A stretch of 64,000 nt of DNA from Neisseria brasiliensis. Lineage in GTDB: Bacteria; Pseudomonadota; Gammaproteobacteria; Burkholderiales; Neisseriaceae. The first letter of the stretch is position 1; the number at the start of each line of letters is the position of its first letter. This document shows, piece after piece, positions 1-8,679 of this stretch. Below the pieces are notes generated by a model, which was not told where the DNA came from, ran no database searches, and worked only from the letters and a program-made list of their open reading frames with translations. The stretch lies in assembly GCF_009671065.1 (NCBI RefSeq), contig NZ_CP046027.1:2356001-2420000 (forward strand). Direction: 5' to 3'. A program made the position numbers and the translations under genes.

Positions 1-1728
1 AGAGAAGGCCACATGGCGGATGTCGAGCGGCAGGTTGAAGAGATGGCCGAAGAATCCTGTCATGCCCAGCAGCATACCGAAAATGAAATTGCCCATCAGC
101 GAGCCGTAATGGTTGTGCATGTATTCGGCAAAGTGCTTGCGCAAGGTAGCAGGCATGATTTTGCGTAAAAGCGGATTCACGGTTAGGCGGTTGCGCAAGT
201 CGAGATAGTCGGAGCGGTTGTCAAAAAAGCCGGCGATAATCCCCGAGCAAAACAGCCAAACGCCAGCAATCGCGGCATACCACAATGTTGGCTGGGTAAA
301 GATATCAATCGATTTCAATTGATACGCCACACTTTGTTCGCTCAATAAAGGCTGTTGGTTGCTGCTGATAAAAGCTGCCGAAATCATACCCGCCAACAAA
401 ATCGCCACCACCACATTGCCAAATACAGCCACACTTTGCGAGCGGCATACGTCAATCAACAGCTTGGCCAATTTATTGTCAACCGCACGGCCGCGTTCGT
501 TTAAATCGACTTTCTCGGCAAAGCGCGCGGCGGTCATGGCAGGCTGTTTGGTGGCGACGGTGAAATGCAGCATATGAATAATCATAAAGCCTATGCCGTA
601 ATTCAGGCCGGATAAAACAGAGGTGAAAAATTCGCTGTAGCCCAGCGTGCCAATATGGATTTTATTCAGCGCCATCAGCGCGATAATCACACCGCCACCG
701 GCTGCCGAATAGAGCATGCTCATGTATTCTTTGCGGTCACGCGTGATGTAATGTTCGCCGTGGTTACTGGTATTCTCGGTAATGCTGCGTGCCAACATAC
801 GGATACTGCTGCGGCGTAATTCGCGCGTGCTGTATTGGCCGACAGCGGCATTAATCAGGTAATTCATCAACACAACAGTCAAACGTGTGCGCTGCTGCGG
901 CTGGGTCTGAATGTCGGTTAAGAGTTTCAGACGGCCTATGGTCTGCTGCAGGCGCTCTAATAAGTGCGCCACTTTGACTGATGAGCCGGAGCCTGCACCG
1001 GTGCCACGACGGGCGAGATATTCCACTTGTGTCACGCATTGGTCGAACATCACTTCCAAATGCGCGGTATCGTAAGGCGTGGTTTCAAGGCGGTAATGCT
1101 CAATCAGCTTGGCCATTTCACGTTGCAAGCCGACAAAAGGCGAATCGGAATGCAGCAGGCGCGGTGCAATGCGCACCAATTCCGGCTCGATGGCTTCGGA
1201 AGCAATCCAAAGCGAAAGCATTTCCATTGAGCGCAGCAATGAATCGGTCAGCTTGCGTTGCACAATTTGCAGCAAGGTCGGATCGGCATGTTCTTCAATC
1301 AGCTCGTATAAGGCCAGCCATTGGCGCAGATTGAGGGTTTGTAGCCATTTTTCGTCGTTTTGGGTATGGAAAAGATAGAGAAAAACTTCCAATAAATTAC
1401 TGAAATCTTTGAAAGACGGGCTGAAGCGTTCATAAATACGGCTGCTGATTTCGCGGATAAAACTGTCGCGCGAAAAAAGGCCGAGCTTAATCAGCGCCGG
1501 ATAAACGTGTACCTTTTCCAGCCAAATATAAAAGCGTTGGCTGAATTTGCGCGCCAAATCCGGATTGTCTTTCAGCGTGGCAATGATTAAATCAAAACGC
1601 TGTGATGCTTGTCTTCTACCGCCGCTGCGCAAAAATTCGATGATGGCGTTGAGAATCAACACAAATTCTTTACTTTCAAGCGCTTCGCTGAGCTGTGTGT
1701 GCAGGTTTTGGGTAGTGAGTTTTTTCAT
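1..1728 (-). CDS. Gcr-type 'site-specific recombinase' family membrane protein, C-terminus outside window
   Basis: A continuous minus-strand reading frame of 576 codons runs off the left edge without a stop. It begins MKKLTTQNLHTQLSEALESK; an overlapping upstream ATG is closed by TGA after five codons, so 1728 is the start. The first ~340 residues look soluble and helical. Hydrophobic segments follow (for example around GGGVIIALMAL, FGNVVVAILLAGM and LWYAAIAGVWLF). The pattern matches the Neisseria/proteobacterial family named 'site-specific recombinase Gcr' (SpecificRecomb). The name is historical; a multi-pass membrane protein makes recombinase activity doubtful. A DUS lies in frame (GRLK). 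Family assigned from recall. Confidence 0.7.
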   Translation of the reverse strand, partial: MKKLTTQNLHTQLSEALESKEFVLILNAIIEFLRSGGRRQASQRFDLIIATLKDNPDLARKFSQRFYIWLEKVHVYPALIKLGLFSRDSFIREISSRIYERFSPSFKDFSNLLEVFLYLFHTQNDEKWLQTLNLRQWLALYELIEEHADPTLLQIVQRKLTDSLLRSMEMLSLWIASEAIEPELVRIAPRLLHSDSPFVGLQREMAKLIEHYRLETTPYDTAHLEVMFDQCVTQVEYLARRGTGAGSGSSVKVAHLLERLQQTIGRLKLLTDIQTQPQQRTRLTVVLMNYLINAAVGQYSTRELRRSSIRMLARSITENTSNHGEHYITRDRKEYMSMLYSAAGGGVIIALMALNKIHIGTLGYSEFFTSVLSGLNYGIGFMIIHMLHFTVATKQPAMTAARFAEKVDLNERGRAVDNKLAKLLIDVCRSQSVAVFGNVVVAILLAGMISAAFISSNQQPLLSEQSVAYQLKSIDIFTQPTLWYAAIAGVWLFCSGIIAGFFDNRSDYLDLRNRLTVNPLLRKIMPATLRKHFAEYMHNHYGSLMGNFIFGMLLGMTGFFGHLFNLPLDIRHVAFS

Positions 1729-1928
1729 TGGGTGTTTTCCATAAAAAATATGGGCTTGATGATGTTGCTTGAGATAGATAGCACAAGCCGTTGATTTTTT
1801 TATGTATGGCTAGGTTTAATATGAATAGACACACGCGTGGCGTCAATTATAACCTGATTTTGCTTTGCTCATGTGTCAGGTGCAACAAAAGCACAAGCTA
1901 AACATTTTATATTTGAATACATCAGAAA

Positions 1929-1955
1929 AGGCCGTCTGAAACGTTCAGACGGCCT
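1929..1955. terminator. DUS inverted-repeat terminator after trxB
   Basis: Two exact AG-DUS copies face each other (AGGCCGTCTGAA and its complement) around a 3-nt loop, 15 bp downstream of the trxB stop. It has the form of a DUS-derived terminator. Confidence 0.7.
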
Positions 1956-1969
1956 CAGTGAATGGTGCT

Positions 1970-2920
1970 TTAGAGATTTTGGCTGTCTAACCAACGTTCT
2001 GCATCCAAAGCCGCTTGGCAGCCTGAAGCCGCGCTGGTGATGGCTTGGCGGTAGGTGTGGTCTTTGACGTCGCCTGCTGCCCACACGCCTTCGATGTTGG
2101 TCGCACCGACATTGTCTGCCGTGCCGCCTTTGGTTTGCAGGTAGCCGGTGGCATCCATATCCAATTGGCCTTTGAAAATATCAGTGTTCGGCTTGTGGCC
2201 GATGGCGATGAATACGCCTTTAACATCGATGTTTTCAGTGCTTCCGTCGTTGTGTTTCAAACGTGCGCCGGTCACGCCCATATCATCGCCCAATACTTCG
2301 TCTAAGTTGGCATTCAGCTTCAGAATGATTTTGCCTTCTTCAACGCGTTTCATCAGTTTATCGACCATGATTTTCTCGGCGCGGAAAGTATCGCGGCGGT
2401 GGATCAGGGTAACGGTTTTGGCAATGTTGGCCAAGTAAAGCGCTTCTTCAACGGCAGTATTGCCTCCGCCGACCACGGCCACATCTTGCTCACGGTAGAA
2501 GAAACCGTCGCAAGTGGCGCAAGCAGATACGCCTTTACCGGCGAAGGTTTCTTCGCTCGGCAAGCCCAAGTATTTGGCCGAAGCACCGGTAGCGACAATC
2601 AGCGCATTGCAAGTGTATTCGCCCATGTCGCCTTTGAGCGTGAACGGGCGGTTTTGCAAATCAACTGTGTGGATTTGGTCAAAAATCATTTCTGTGCCGA
2701 AGCGTTCGGCGTGGGCTTGGAAACGCGCCATCAATTCAGGGCCTTGTACGCCTTCAGCATCCGCCGGCCAGTTGTCCACTTCGGTGGTGGTCATCAATTG
2801 GCCGCCTTGCTCGACACCGGTAATAATCACCGGATTCAGATTGGCGCGCGCGGCGTAAACGGCGGCGGTGTAACCGGCAGGGCCCGAACCCAAAATAATC
2901 AGTTTGTGATGGTTGCTCAT
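1970..2920 (-). CDS. trxB: Thioredoxin reductase (NADPH)
   Basis: A 316-residue flavoprotein that passes electrons from NADPH to thioredoxin in the cytosol. The N-terminal FAD motif is GSGPAGYTAAVYAARA. The redox-active CATCDG pair lies near residue 140, followed by the NADPH motif VVGGGNTAVEEALYLA. The C-terminal FAD motif is GVWAAGDVKDHTYRQ. Length and motif order fit the bacterial low-molecular-weight TrxR family. A GGAAAC-type Shine-Dalgarno precedes the ATG. It is monocistronic between DUS hairpins. Confidence 0.96.
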   Translation of the reverse strand: MSNHHKLIILGSGPAGYTAAVYAARANLNPVIITGVEQGGQLMTTTEVDNWPADAEGVQGPELMARFQAHAERFGTEMIFDQIHTVDLQNRPFTLKGDMGEYTCNALIVATGASAKYLGLPSEETFAGKGVSACATCDGFFYREQDVAVVGGGNTAVEEALYLANIAKTVTLIHRRDTFRAEKIMVDKLMKRVEEGKIILKLNANLDEVLGDDMGVTGARLKHNDGSTENIDVKGVFIAIGHKPNTDIFKGQLDMDATGYLQTKGGTADNVGATNIEGVWAAGDVKDHTYRQAITSAASGCQAALDAERWLDSQNL

Positions 2921-3067
2921 GCTGTTTCCTTTATGGTTGGCATTTCAGATGGCTTATTGTACTGAAAAGGCGTGTGCTTTGGAATAAATGGTTTTTACTA
3001 TCTTTATAGCAATAAAATATATTCAATTAATCAGATTTTTTATTTTGATATATTTTAGAAATGAATA

Positions 3068-3099
3068 AGGCCGTCTGAAAGAAAAGTTTCAGACGGCCT
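3068..3099. terminator. DUS inverted-repeat terminator
   Basis: AG-DUS and its complement flank an 8-nt loop, just past the stop of the lipoprotein gene ending at 3112. Confidence 0.7.
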
Positions 3100-3111
3100 G
3101 CCTGTATTCAA

Positions 3112-3693
3112 TTAACGGCGGCGGCCAAAACCACGGCGAGCTGGGGCAGCACGACGGGTGTTAGACGGCGCAGCCTGAGTTTGGCGGTAGTTCGGTGTGG
3201 TGGCGGCACGGTTTTGCGCCGGAACAGAACGGGTGTTCAGTTGCTGGCTGGTGCGTGCGTTCGGACGGGCACTTTGGTAATAGCTGTTGCGCGCGCGTTG
3301 GGCAACCGGGCTGTTTTGATTATTGGCCTTAGTGAATTTGTTGGCTAAAGCGTTACCGATAAACGCACCGGCAGCGGCACCAATCAAGCTTTGCAGCAAC
3401 CAGCTGCCGGTAGATTGGTCGTAAATATATTGTTGGCCGTCGGTGCCGGTAACAGGCTCGCCGTTGCCGTTGTTGGCCAAGGCTTCGGCAGGAATGGTGT
3501 CTTTAACGGCATCTTCTGCCAATTGATAAACAGTGTTGTCTTCTTGTGCGGTGGCTTGGTTATTTTGTTGGCTTAATTGTTGTTGCAGCGCTTCGATTTG
3601 TTTTTGCTGTTGTTCCAATTTTGCTTGAGTATCGTCTTTGCAGGCAGCTAACGCGAAAGTCGATAATACGGCTAAGGCAATGATTTTTTTCAT
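3112..3693 (-). CDS. Putative lipoprotein with glycine-zipper segment and Arg-rich tail
   Basis: A 193-residue protein starting MKKIIALAVLSTFALAACKD, a lipoprotein signal with lipobox LAAC. I place the start at 3693, not at the in-frame ATG 12 nt upstream, because GGAAG lies 5 nt before 3693. The mature protein opens with a short Gln/Leu coiled coil (KLEQQQKQIEALQQQLSQQ). Mid-protein there is a glycine-zipper-like stretch, GAAAGAFIGNALANKF, which may insert in or lie against a membrane. The tail is rich in Arg, Gln and Asn and ends RRGFGRRR. No enzyme motif is visible. Function unknown; an envelope role is inferred from the signal only. Confidence 0.75.
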   Translation of the reverse strand: MKKIIALAVLSTFALAACKDDTQAKLEQQQKQIEALQQQLSQQNNQATAQEDNTVYQLAEDAVKDTIPAEALANNGNGEPVTGTDGQQYIYDQSTGSWLLQSLIGAAAGAFIGNALANKFTKANNQNSPVAQRARNSYYQSARPNARTSQQLNTRSVPAQNRAATTPNYRQTQAAPSNTRRAAPARRGFGRRR

Positions 3694-3815
3694 TTTGGCT
3701 TCCATAATAAGATGGTGTTGTGTCTAAGCCGATTGACTCGGCAAAATCCGTCAAACAGATTATGAGTCGTAATATAGGGGAAATTCAATATTTATCAAGT
3801 CGGGTTGCGGTTTTT

Positions 3816-4322
3816 TTACAAAGGCAAACGTGGCAATTTGGCGGCAAAGGCTAAAGTGTTGGCGATTAAATTGCCTTGGCTTTCCATTTCGTGTTCGGTT
3901 TCGATGATGAGCAGATTGGCCGGACGGTTGGGGTGCAGCGCCATTTGCATATCGGCCGGCGTAAACGGCAAATTATGTTTGAACGCGAAGGCTTGGGCGC
4001 GTTGGTTGGCGGTTTTGAGCATCGGGATTAAGGTGATGTCGAGATGAAAGCGGCGCACGCCCAAAACCAAAATGCGGGCGGCAAAGAAATCGGCTTCTTC
4101 GGTGAACACGGCCGGGCTGGCTTGGTTGAACTGATGGCGCTCGGCGGCGATTAAGGTGGCGATGGTGCGGATACTCGGCAGCATGGCTTCGCTAATCAGG
4201 TTTTCCGAAGCATCGGGCAATGTGCCGTCGCACAAATCGCTGCGGTGGATATTGCCATCGACAATCATGCGGCAGCGGTGTAATGGGTTGGTTTGGGTGA
4301 AGGTGGTGGTGGCGTGTTTCAT
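3816..4322 (-). CDS. Hypothetical protein, 168 aa
   Basis: I do not recognise this protein. The start at 4322 (MKHATTTFTQTNPLHRCRM) is chosen over an in-frame ATG 48 nt upstream because AAGGAGC sits just before it. The protein is soluble with no signal peptide or membrane segment. Two hydrophobic strands (FFAARILVLGVRRFHLDITL and NRPANLLIIET) suggest an alpha/beta fold. It is not obviously cotranscribed with its neighbours. Confidence 0.65.
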   Translation of the reverse strand: MKHATTTFTQTNPLHRCRMIVDGNIHRSDLCDGTLPDASENLISEAMLPSIRTIATLIAAERHQFNQASPAVFTEEADFFAARILVLGVRRFHLDITLIPMLKTANQRAQAFAFKHNLPFTPADMQMALHPNRPANLLIIETEHEMESQGNLIANTLAFAAKLPRLPL

Positions 4323-4394
4323 GGGTTGCTCCTTAAAAAGTTTGGGTGTTTTTGATTTTTTGGGCGGCAACCGTTAAAGCTTGAAAACAAAAGT

Positions 4395-4416
4395 GCCGCC
4401 CGATTTACGTGGCGGC
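4395..4416 (-). terminator. Weak back-up hairpin downstream of the small-peptide unit
   Basis: GCCGCC and GGCGGC pair around a 10-nt loop and are followed on the minus strand by ACTTTTGTTTTC. Less convincing than the 4459-4486 hairpin. Confidence 0.35.
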
Positions 4417-4458
4417 ATGTTTCGCGTTTGCTTATTTCTCTATGCTTCAGACAAGCGC

Positions 4459-4486
4459 AAAAAAGTACCGCACGTCGGTGTGGTAC
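4459..4486 (-). terminator. Rho-independent terminator of the small-peptide transcript
   Basis: GTACCGCAC pairs with GTGTGGTAC (nine pairs, one G-U) around a 4-nt loop. On the minus strand the stem is followed directly by TTTTTT. It is not a DUS hairpin, which makes it stand out in this genome. Confidence 0.7.
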
Positions 4487-4566
4487 CAATAGAAATAAGA
4501 AACTGAGCGAATTTGCGTTTGCATGATGGAAAATTTGCTTTAATAAATGAATGATTGGGCTTAAGT

Positions 4567-4647
4567 TTAAAACAAAAAGTCGAGTAATTTCAATATCCAA
4601 TTCACAAATGCGATTAACATTTGTATAAGTTGTTGTAATCCTTCCAA
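4567..4647 (-). CDS. Candidate 26-aa amphipathic hydrophobic peptide
   Basis: Read from a TTG codon, this tiny frame gives a peptide ending LIAFVNWILKLLDFLF, preceded by LEGLQQLIQM. It is almost entirely aliphatic/aromatic with a few charges. The size and composition recall type I toxin peptides or phenol-soluble modulins. AAGGT lies 8 nt upstream of the TTG, a TATAAT box about 32 nt upstream, and a strong intrinsic terminator about 80 nt downstream. An internal ATG at 4620 could start an 17-residue version but lacks a Shine-Dalgarno at the right distance. Coding status is unproven; it could be a non-coding RNA of about 210 nt. Confidence 0.35.
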   Translation of the reverse strand: MEGLQQLIQMLIAFVNWILKLLDFLF

Positions 4648-4679
4648 TTTATTTTACCTTATTACTGTGTTTAAGTGGC

Positions 4680-4685
4680 ATTATA
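4680..4685 (-). promoter_or_regulatory. Minus-strand -10 box for the small-peptide transcript
   Basis: A perfect TATAAT (followed by G) lies about 20 nt upstream of the AAGGT ribosome site. The -35 is weak (TGTTTG at 15 nt). Confidence 0.4.
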
Positions 4686-4712
4686 CTGGATTTTTACCGC
4701 CAAACATGTAAA

Positions 4713-4756
4713 GGCCGTCTGAAAAAAAAGGCCGTCTGAAATCTTTCAGACGGCAT
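4713..4756. terminator. DUS terminator after cysJ
   Basis: One direct DUS is followed by a DUS inverted pair (4731-4754) with a 4-nt loop, about 40 bp past the cysJ stop. Confidence 0.65.
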
Positions 4757-4793
4757 AAGCTACTTCAAGGTGGAGGAAAATCGAGATAGTTAA

Positions 4794-6593
4794 TCAATAC
4801 ACATCGCGTTGGTAGCGTTTGTCTTCACGCAAATCGTTGAGGTAGTCTTCCGCATCATCGCGGCTCAATCCGCCTTGTTCGGCAATCACGTTCAACAAAG
4901 CTTCTTCGACATCGCGTGCCATGCGGGTTGCATCACCGCACACATACACATGCGCGCCTTCTTGCAGCCATGCCCACACTTCGGCGGCGTTTTCCGTGAT
5001 TTTGTGCTGCACATACACTTTATCTTTGCCTTGGCGGCTCCAAGCCAAATCGGCGCGGGTCAGCAAGCCGTTTTTGCGGAATTGCTGCCATTCGATTTGA
5101 TACAGGAAATCATCGGAAAAACGTTGGTTGCCGAAGAAGAGCCAGTTTTTGCCGCCGTCACTGTTGGCTTCGCGTTGCTGCATAAACGAGCGGAACGGGG
5201 CCACACCGGTGCCTGCGCCAATCATGATAATAGGTGTGTCGCCGTTGGCAGGTAGGCGGAAATGTGGGTTGGGCTCAACGAACACTTTTACTTCACCGCC
5301 TTCTTCCAAACGCTCGCCGATAAAGCCCGAAGCTACGCCGGTGTAGGTTTGGTCGTGATGGTCGAAACGCACCACACCGACGGTGAGATGGACTTCTTCG
5401 CCGACTTCATCCTGCGCCGAAGCGATGGAATACAGGCGTGGGGTTTGTGGACGGAACAGGCCGAACAGGGTTTGCGCGTCCAAAGCTTTCGGGTAAGTCG
5501 CCAACACCCCCACAGGCGGCGTAATCGCCAGATAGGCATCGAGTTTGTCGCTGTCGGACACGATTTCACGCAACTCGGCGTGGTCGGTCAATTCGGCATA
5601 ATGCTGCAAGAAAGCCGGGGTATTTTGCGTAATGTCGGCAAACTCGGTTAAGGCCGTCTGAAGGTCGGTTTCTTTGCCATCGGCGAGTTTGACCGTTTCC
5701 GAGCCACTTAATTGGGCAAGATTCAGGATTTTTTGCACGGTATCGGGCGCGTTCAACGGCCAAATGCCCAACGCGTCACCGGCTTGATATTGAATGCCGG
5801 AGCCGCTCAAATCGATTTCGACGTGTTCAACGTCTTTTTCGGAAGTGCGTGCGGTAATTTTTTGGCGCACGGATAAAGTGGCGGTGTAAGGCTGTTCTTT
5901 TGTGTAAACCGCGCCGCCACTTGCAGCCACCGAAGCGGTGGCTGCATTTTCCGCAGGTGCGGCAGAGGCTTGAGTAAAGAGTTCGGCCACTTTCGGCACC
6001 AGCGCATCCACCCACGCATCGGCAGCGGCTTGGAAATCCAAATCACACACGCCCAAATCAGTCAAACGGCTGCCGCCCAATCCGGCGAATTTGCTGTCGA
6101 AATCTTTACCGGCTTGGCAGAAATTAGGGTAAGAAGAATCGCCCAAACCCAATACGGCAAAGGTCAGTTTGCTCAAATCAGGTGATTTTTTGCCGAACAC
6201 GAATTTATACAACGGCACTGCTTCTTCCGGCGGTTCGCCTTCGCCTTGGGTAGACGTTACCAGCAGTAAAATGTCTTCTTCAGGTAAGGTTTTGCTCTTG
6301 AAGTCGGCCGCGCCAACCAAGCGCGCACTCACGCCGGCGGCTTCGAGTTTCTGATGCAGGGATTCGGCCACGCGGCGGGCATTGCCGGTTTGCGAAGCAG
6401 ATAATACGGTAACACGGCGGGCGACAGTAGGGGCAGCGGCTTCGGCGGCAAATGCAGCCGGTGCCACACCAGTGCCGCTTGCTGCGCCTTGGCTTTGCGC
6501 CCAGCAATAGCCCGACAGCCAAGCCAGTTGGGTTGGCGACAGGGCAGATAATTGCGCCGAAATTTCGGCAGGTAACGGATTGGCTTGACTCAT
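4794..6593 (-). CDS. cysJ: Assimilatory sulfite reductase (NADPH) flavoprotein alpha subunit
   Basis: A 599-residue diflavin reductase that moves electrons from NADPH through FAD and FMN to the CysI haemoprotein for sulfite reduction to sulfide. An N-terminal flavodoxin domain starts near residue 60 (VTVLSASQTGNARRVAESL, VTSTQGEGEPPEEA, LGLGDSSYPNFC). The FAD domain carries RLYSIASAQDEVGEEVHLTV, and the NADPH domain carries MIGAGTGVAPFRSFMQQR. The C-terminus is KRYQRDVY. I start at 6593, where AAAGGAA lies 6 nt upstream, rather than 96 nt earlier. No cysI or other cys gene lies beside it. Confidence 0.93.
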   Translation of the reverse strand: MSQANPLPAEISAQLSALSPTQLAWLSGYCWAQSQGAASGTGVAPAAFAAEAAAPTVARRVTVLSASQTGNARRVAESLHQKLEAAGVSARLVGAADFKSKTLPEEDILLLVTSTQGEGEPPEEAVPLYKFVFGKKSPDLSKLTFAVLGLGDSSYPNFCQAGKDFDSKFAGLGGSRLTDLGVCDLDFQAAADAWVDALVPKVAELFTQASAAPAENAATASVAASGGAVYTKEQPYTATLSVRQKITARTSEKDVEHVEIDLSGSGIQYQAGDALGIWPLNAPDTVQKILNLAQLSGSETVKLADGKETDLQTALTEFADITQNTPAFLQHYAELTDHAELREIVSDSDKLDAYLAITPPVGVLATYPKALDAQTLFGLFRPQTPRLYSIASAQDEVGEEVHLTVGVVRFDHHDQTYTGVASGFIGERLEEGGEVKVFVEPNPHFRLPANGDTPIIMIGAGTGVAPFRSFMQQREANSDGGKNWLFFGNQRFSDDFLYQIEWQQFRKNGLLTRADLAWSRQGKDKVYVQHKITENAAEVWAWLQEGAHVYVCGDATRMARDVEEALLNVIAEQGGLSRDDAEDYLNDLREDKRYQRDVY

Positions 6594-6928
6594 GACGGTT
6601 CCTTTGTCGAGGCGGTGCGTTGCTGAATATTGTCGGCAACGGCCGCCACATTTTGATTTTTTGCTGCGTATGTCTGCAACGGCAGGCATTTGAAGGTAGC
6701 GTTACTTTATACAGGCCGTCTGAAAAAAGGAAAGAATGGTTGGTTTTAATTTAATGCGTTTTCGTTATAAGTTTTCAGACGGCATGTACCATAAGGTCGT
6801 CTGAATCAGTAAGATATTCATTATTTGAACAAAATAAGAAAAAGCCGTCTGAAATGCACTCAGACGGCTTTTTTAATACAACAAACTGGTTTCAGACGGC
6901 CTGAAAAATAGTGAGCCGTCTGACAAGA
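6594..6928. other. DUS-dense intergenic region between glyA and cysJ
   Basis: About 335 bp with no gene. It contains several DUS or near-DUS copies in both orientations, including an AGGTCGTCTGAA variant near 6795. The glyA terminator is here, and cysJ promoter elements must be near the 6600-6700 end, but I see no clear -35/-10 pair. Confidence 0.6.
6841..6874. terminator. glyA terminator (DUS-type hairpin)
   Basis: AAAGCCGTCTGA pairs with TCAGACGGCTTT around a short loop and is flanked by A-run and T-run, so it can terminate in both directions. Confidence 0.75.
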
Positions 6929-8179
6929 TTACGCACCATAAACTGGATATTTATTGCATAATTCGGTCACTTGTTCGCGCACTTTGGCCAAGTTCGCTTC
7001 GTCTTCCGGATTTTCCAAAACATCGGCAACCAAGTTTGCCAGCACACGGGCATCGGCTTCTTGGAAACCACGGGTAGTCATCGCAGCAGAACCGATGCGG
7101 ATACCTGAAGTCACGAATGGTTTTTCAGGGTCGTTCGGGATAGCGTTTTTGTTGACGGTGATGTGCGCATTGCCCAAAGCGGCTTCGGCAGCTTTACCGG
7201 TGATTTTCATCGGTTGCAGGTCAACCAAGAAAACGTGGCTTTCAGTGCGGCCGGAAACGATGCGCAAACCGCGTTTCACCAATTCTTCTGCCATCGCCGC
7301 AGCGTTGACTTTGACTTGTTTGGCGTATTGTTTGAATTCAGGTTGCAGCGCTTCTTTGAATGCCACGGCTTTGGCAGCGATAACGTGCATCAGAGGGCCA
7401 CCTTGCAGGCTTGGGAAGATGGCTGAATTCAAGGCTTTGGCGTGGTCTTCGTTACGGCACAAAATCACACCGCCGCGTGGGCCGCGCAAGGTTTTGTGGG
7501 TGGTGGTGGTGACGAAATCGGCAAAAGGCACCGGATTCGGGTATTCGCCACCGGCCACCAAACCGGCATAGTGCGCCATATCGACAAACAGATACGCGCC
7601 CGCTTTATCGGCGATTTCGCGGAATTTTGCCCAGTCGATTTCCAAAGCGTAGGCAGACGCGCCGGCCACGATCATTTTTGGTTTGTGTTCCAAAGCCAAG
7701 CGTTCAACTTCAGTATAATCCAATACTTCGTTTTCATCCAAACCGTAAGTTACGGCATTGTATAATTTGCCGGAAATGTTCACACTGGCACCGTGGGTCA
7801 AGTGACCGCCGTGTGCCAAGCTCATGCCCAAAATGGTGTCGCCCGGTTGCAATACAGAAGCGTAAACCGCTTGGTTGGCTTGTGAACCAGAGTGTGGCTG
7901 CACGTTGGCATAAGCCGCGCCAAACAATTCTTTCACGCGGTCGATGGCCAATTGCTCGGCCACGTCAACGTGTTCGCAACCGCCATAGTAACGTTTGCTT
8001 GGGTAACCTTCGGCATATTTATTGGTCAATTGTGAGCCTTGGGCTTCCATAACGGCGCAGCTGACGTAGTTTTCAGAGGCAATCAGCTCAACGTGGTCTT
8101 GTTGGCGCTGCACTTCCAAATCCATGGCGGCGGCTAATTCTGAGTCGTATTGTGCGAGGGTTACGCTTTTTGAAAACAT
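6929..8179 (-). CDS. glyA: Serine hydroxymethyltransferase
   Basis: A 416-residue PLP enzyme converting serine and tetrahydrofolate to glycine and 5,10-methylene-THF. The PLP-lysine motif is VTTTTHKTLRGPRGG near residues 224-238. The conserved N-terminal stretch QQDHVELIASENYVS and the segment TNKYAEGYPSKRYYGGCEHV are intact. AAGGATAAGCCC precedes the ATG. It is monocistronic, ends in a DUS hairpin, and shows no riboswitch-like structure in the 140 bp upstream. Confidence 0.97.
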   Translation of the reverse strand: MFSKSVTLAQYDSELAAAMDLEVQRQQDHVELIASENYVSCAVMEAQGSQLTNKYAEGYPSKRYYGGCEHVDVAEQLAIDRVKELFGAAYANVQPHSGSQANQAVYASVLQPGDTILGMSLAHGGHLTHGASVNISGKLYNAVTYGLDENEVLDYTEVERLALEHKPKMIVAGASAYALEIDWAKFREIADKAGAYLFVDMAHYAGLVAGGEYPNPVPFADFVTTTTHKTLRGPRGGVILCRNEDHAKALNSAIFPSLQGGPLMHVIAAKAVAFKEALQPEFKQYAKQVKVNAAAMAEELVKRGLRIVSGRTESHVFLVDLQPMKITGKAAEAALGNAHITVNKNAIPNDPEKPFVTSGIRIGSAAMTTRGFQEADARVLANLVADVLENPEDEANLAKVREQVTELCNKYPVYGA

Positions 8180-8319
8180 GGGCTTATCCTTTGTGGTGGA
8201 ATGGTTGTGAAAGGGGAAATGATGTTGCAGATAAATAAGCTGAGTAATGTACCAAATTGGCTGGAATTGTCAACAATTTTAGGCAGTCATAGCGAAATAT
8301 TATTGAGGCCGTCTGAACA

Positions 8320-8679
8320 TTAGCGATCAAACACATCTTCCTGTTTTAAATAAAAATCGATTTTGCCAATGAGTTGTTCCAAATCATATTCAGCCTGCGC
8401 CGCTTTCAGGTTTTTGGCCAAATCTTCCAAAGCCAACATCTGCAAGCGTCTTTCTTCCAAGCGGCGGGCTTCCTCGCTGAAAACTTTCACGTTATCAGGC
8501 AAATCAAATGCCACATCATTGCCGTCAATCGGGTAAAAGGCTTCATCGTGAATGCTGAATTCGCCGCTTAATTGGGGCGCATGGTCGTAATCGGCATCGT
8601 TGATGGGCATCCAGTAAGGGCGGTCAGCAAATAATACAAATTGCCCGCTCGCACCGAAAACGGCACGAATTTTAGTCAT
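8320..8679 (-). CDS. Hypothetical protein, 119 aa
   Basis: A small acidic soluble protein that I do not recognise. The first half is strand-rich (FGASGQFVLFADRPYWM). The second half is a Glu/Leu-rich helix (EEARRLEERRLQMLALEDL) that may form a coiled coil. Its start lies inside the last codons of the nitroreductase gene (8-nt overlap), so the two are very likely translated as one operon. Confidence 0.65.
   Translation of the reverse strand: MTKIRAVFGASGQFVLFADRPYWMPINDADYDHAPQLSGEFSIHDEAFYPIDGNDVAFDLPDNVKVFSEEARRLEERRLQMLALEDLAKNLKAAQAEYDLEQLIGKIDFYLKQEDVFDR

Larger units (their letters stand above)
4323..4793. other. Intergenic region with a candidate small-peptide transcript
   Basis: About 470 bp without a normal-length gene. 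It holds, reading on the minus strand, a TATAAT box (4685-4680), a 26-codon ORF (4647-4567), a strong hairpin plus T-run (4486-4459) and a second GC hairpin (4395-4416). A DUS hairpin sits at the cysJ side. The longer minus ORF across 4319-4600 is a chance reading. Confidence 0.6.

Noticed and set aside
4319..4600. 93-codon minus-strand frame
   Set aside because: Crosses the strong terminator at 4459-4486 and has no start signal; the 26-codon frame in another phase fits the transcription signals better.
8180..8319. Glycine riboswitch upstream of glyA
   Set aside because: The 140 bp do not show the paired conserved aptamer cores; only AT-rich sequence and a DUS are visible.
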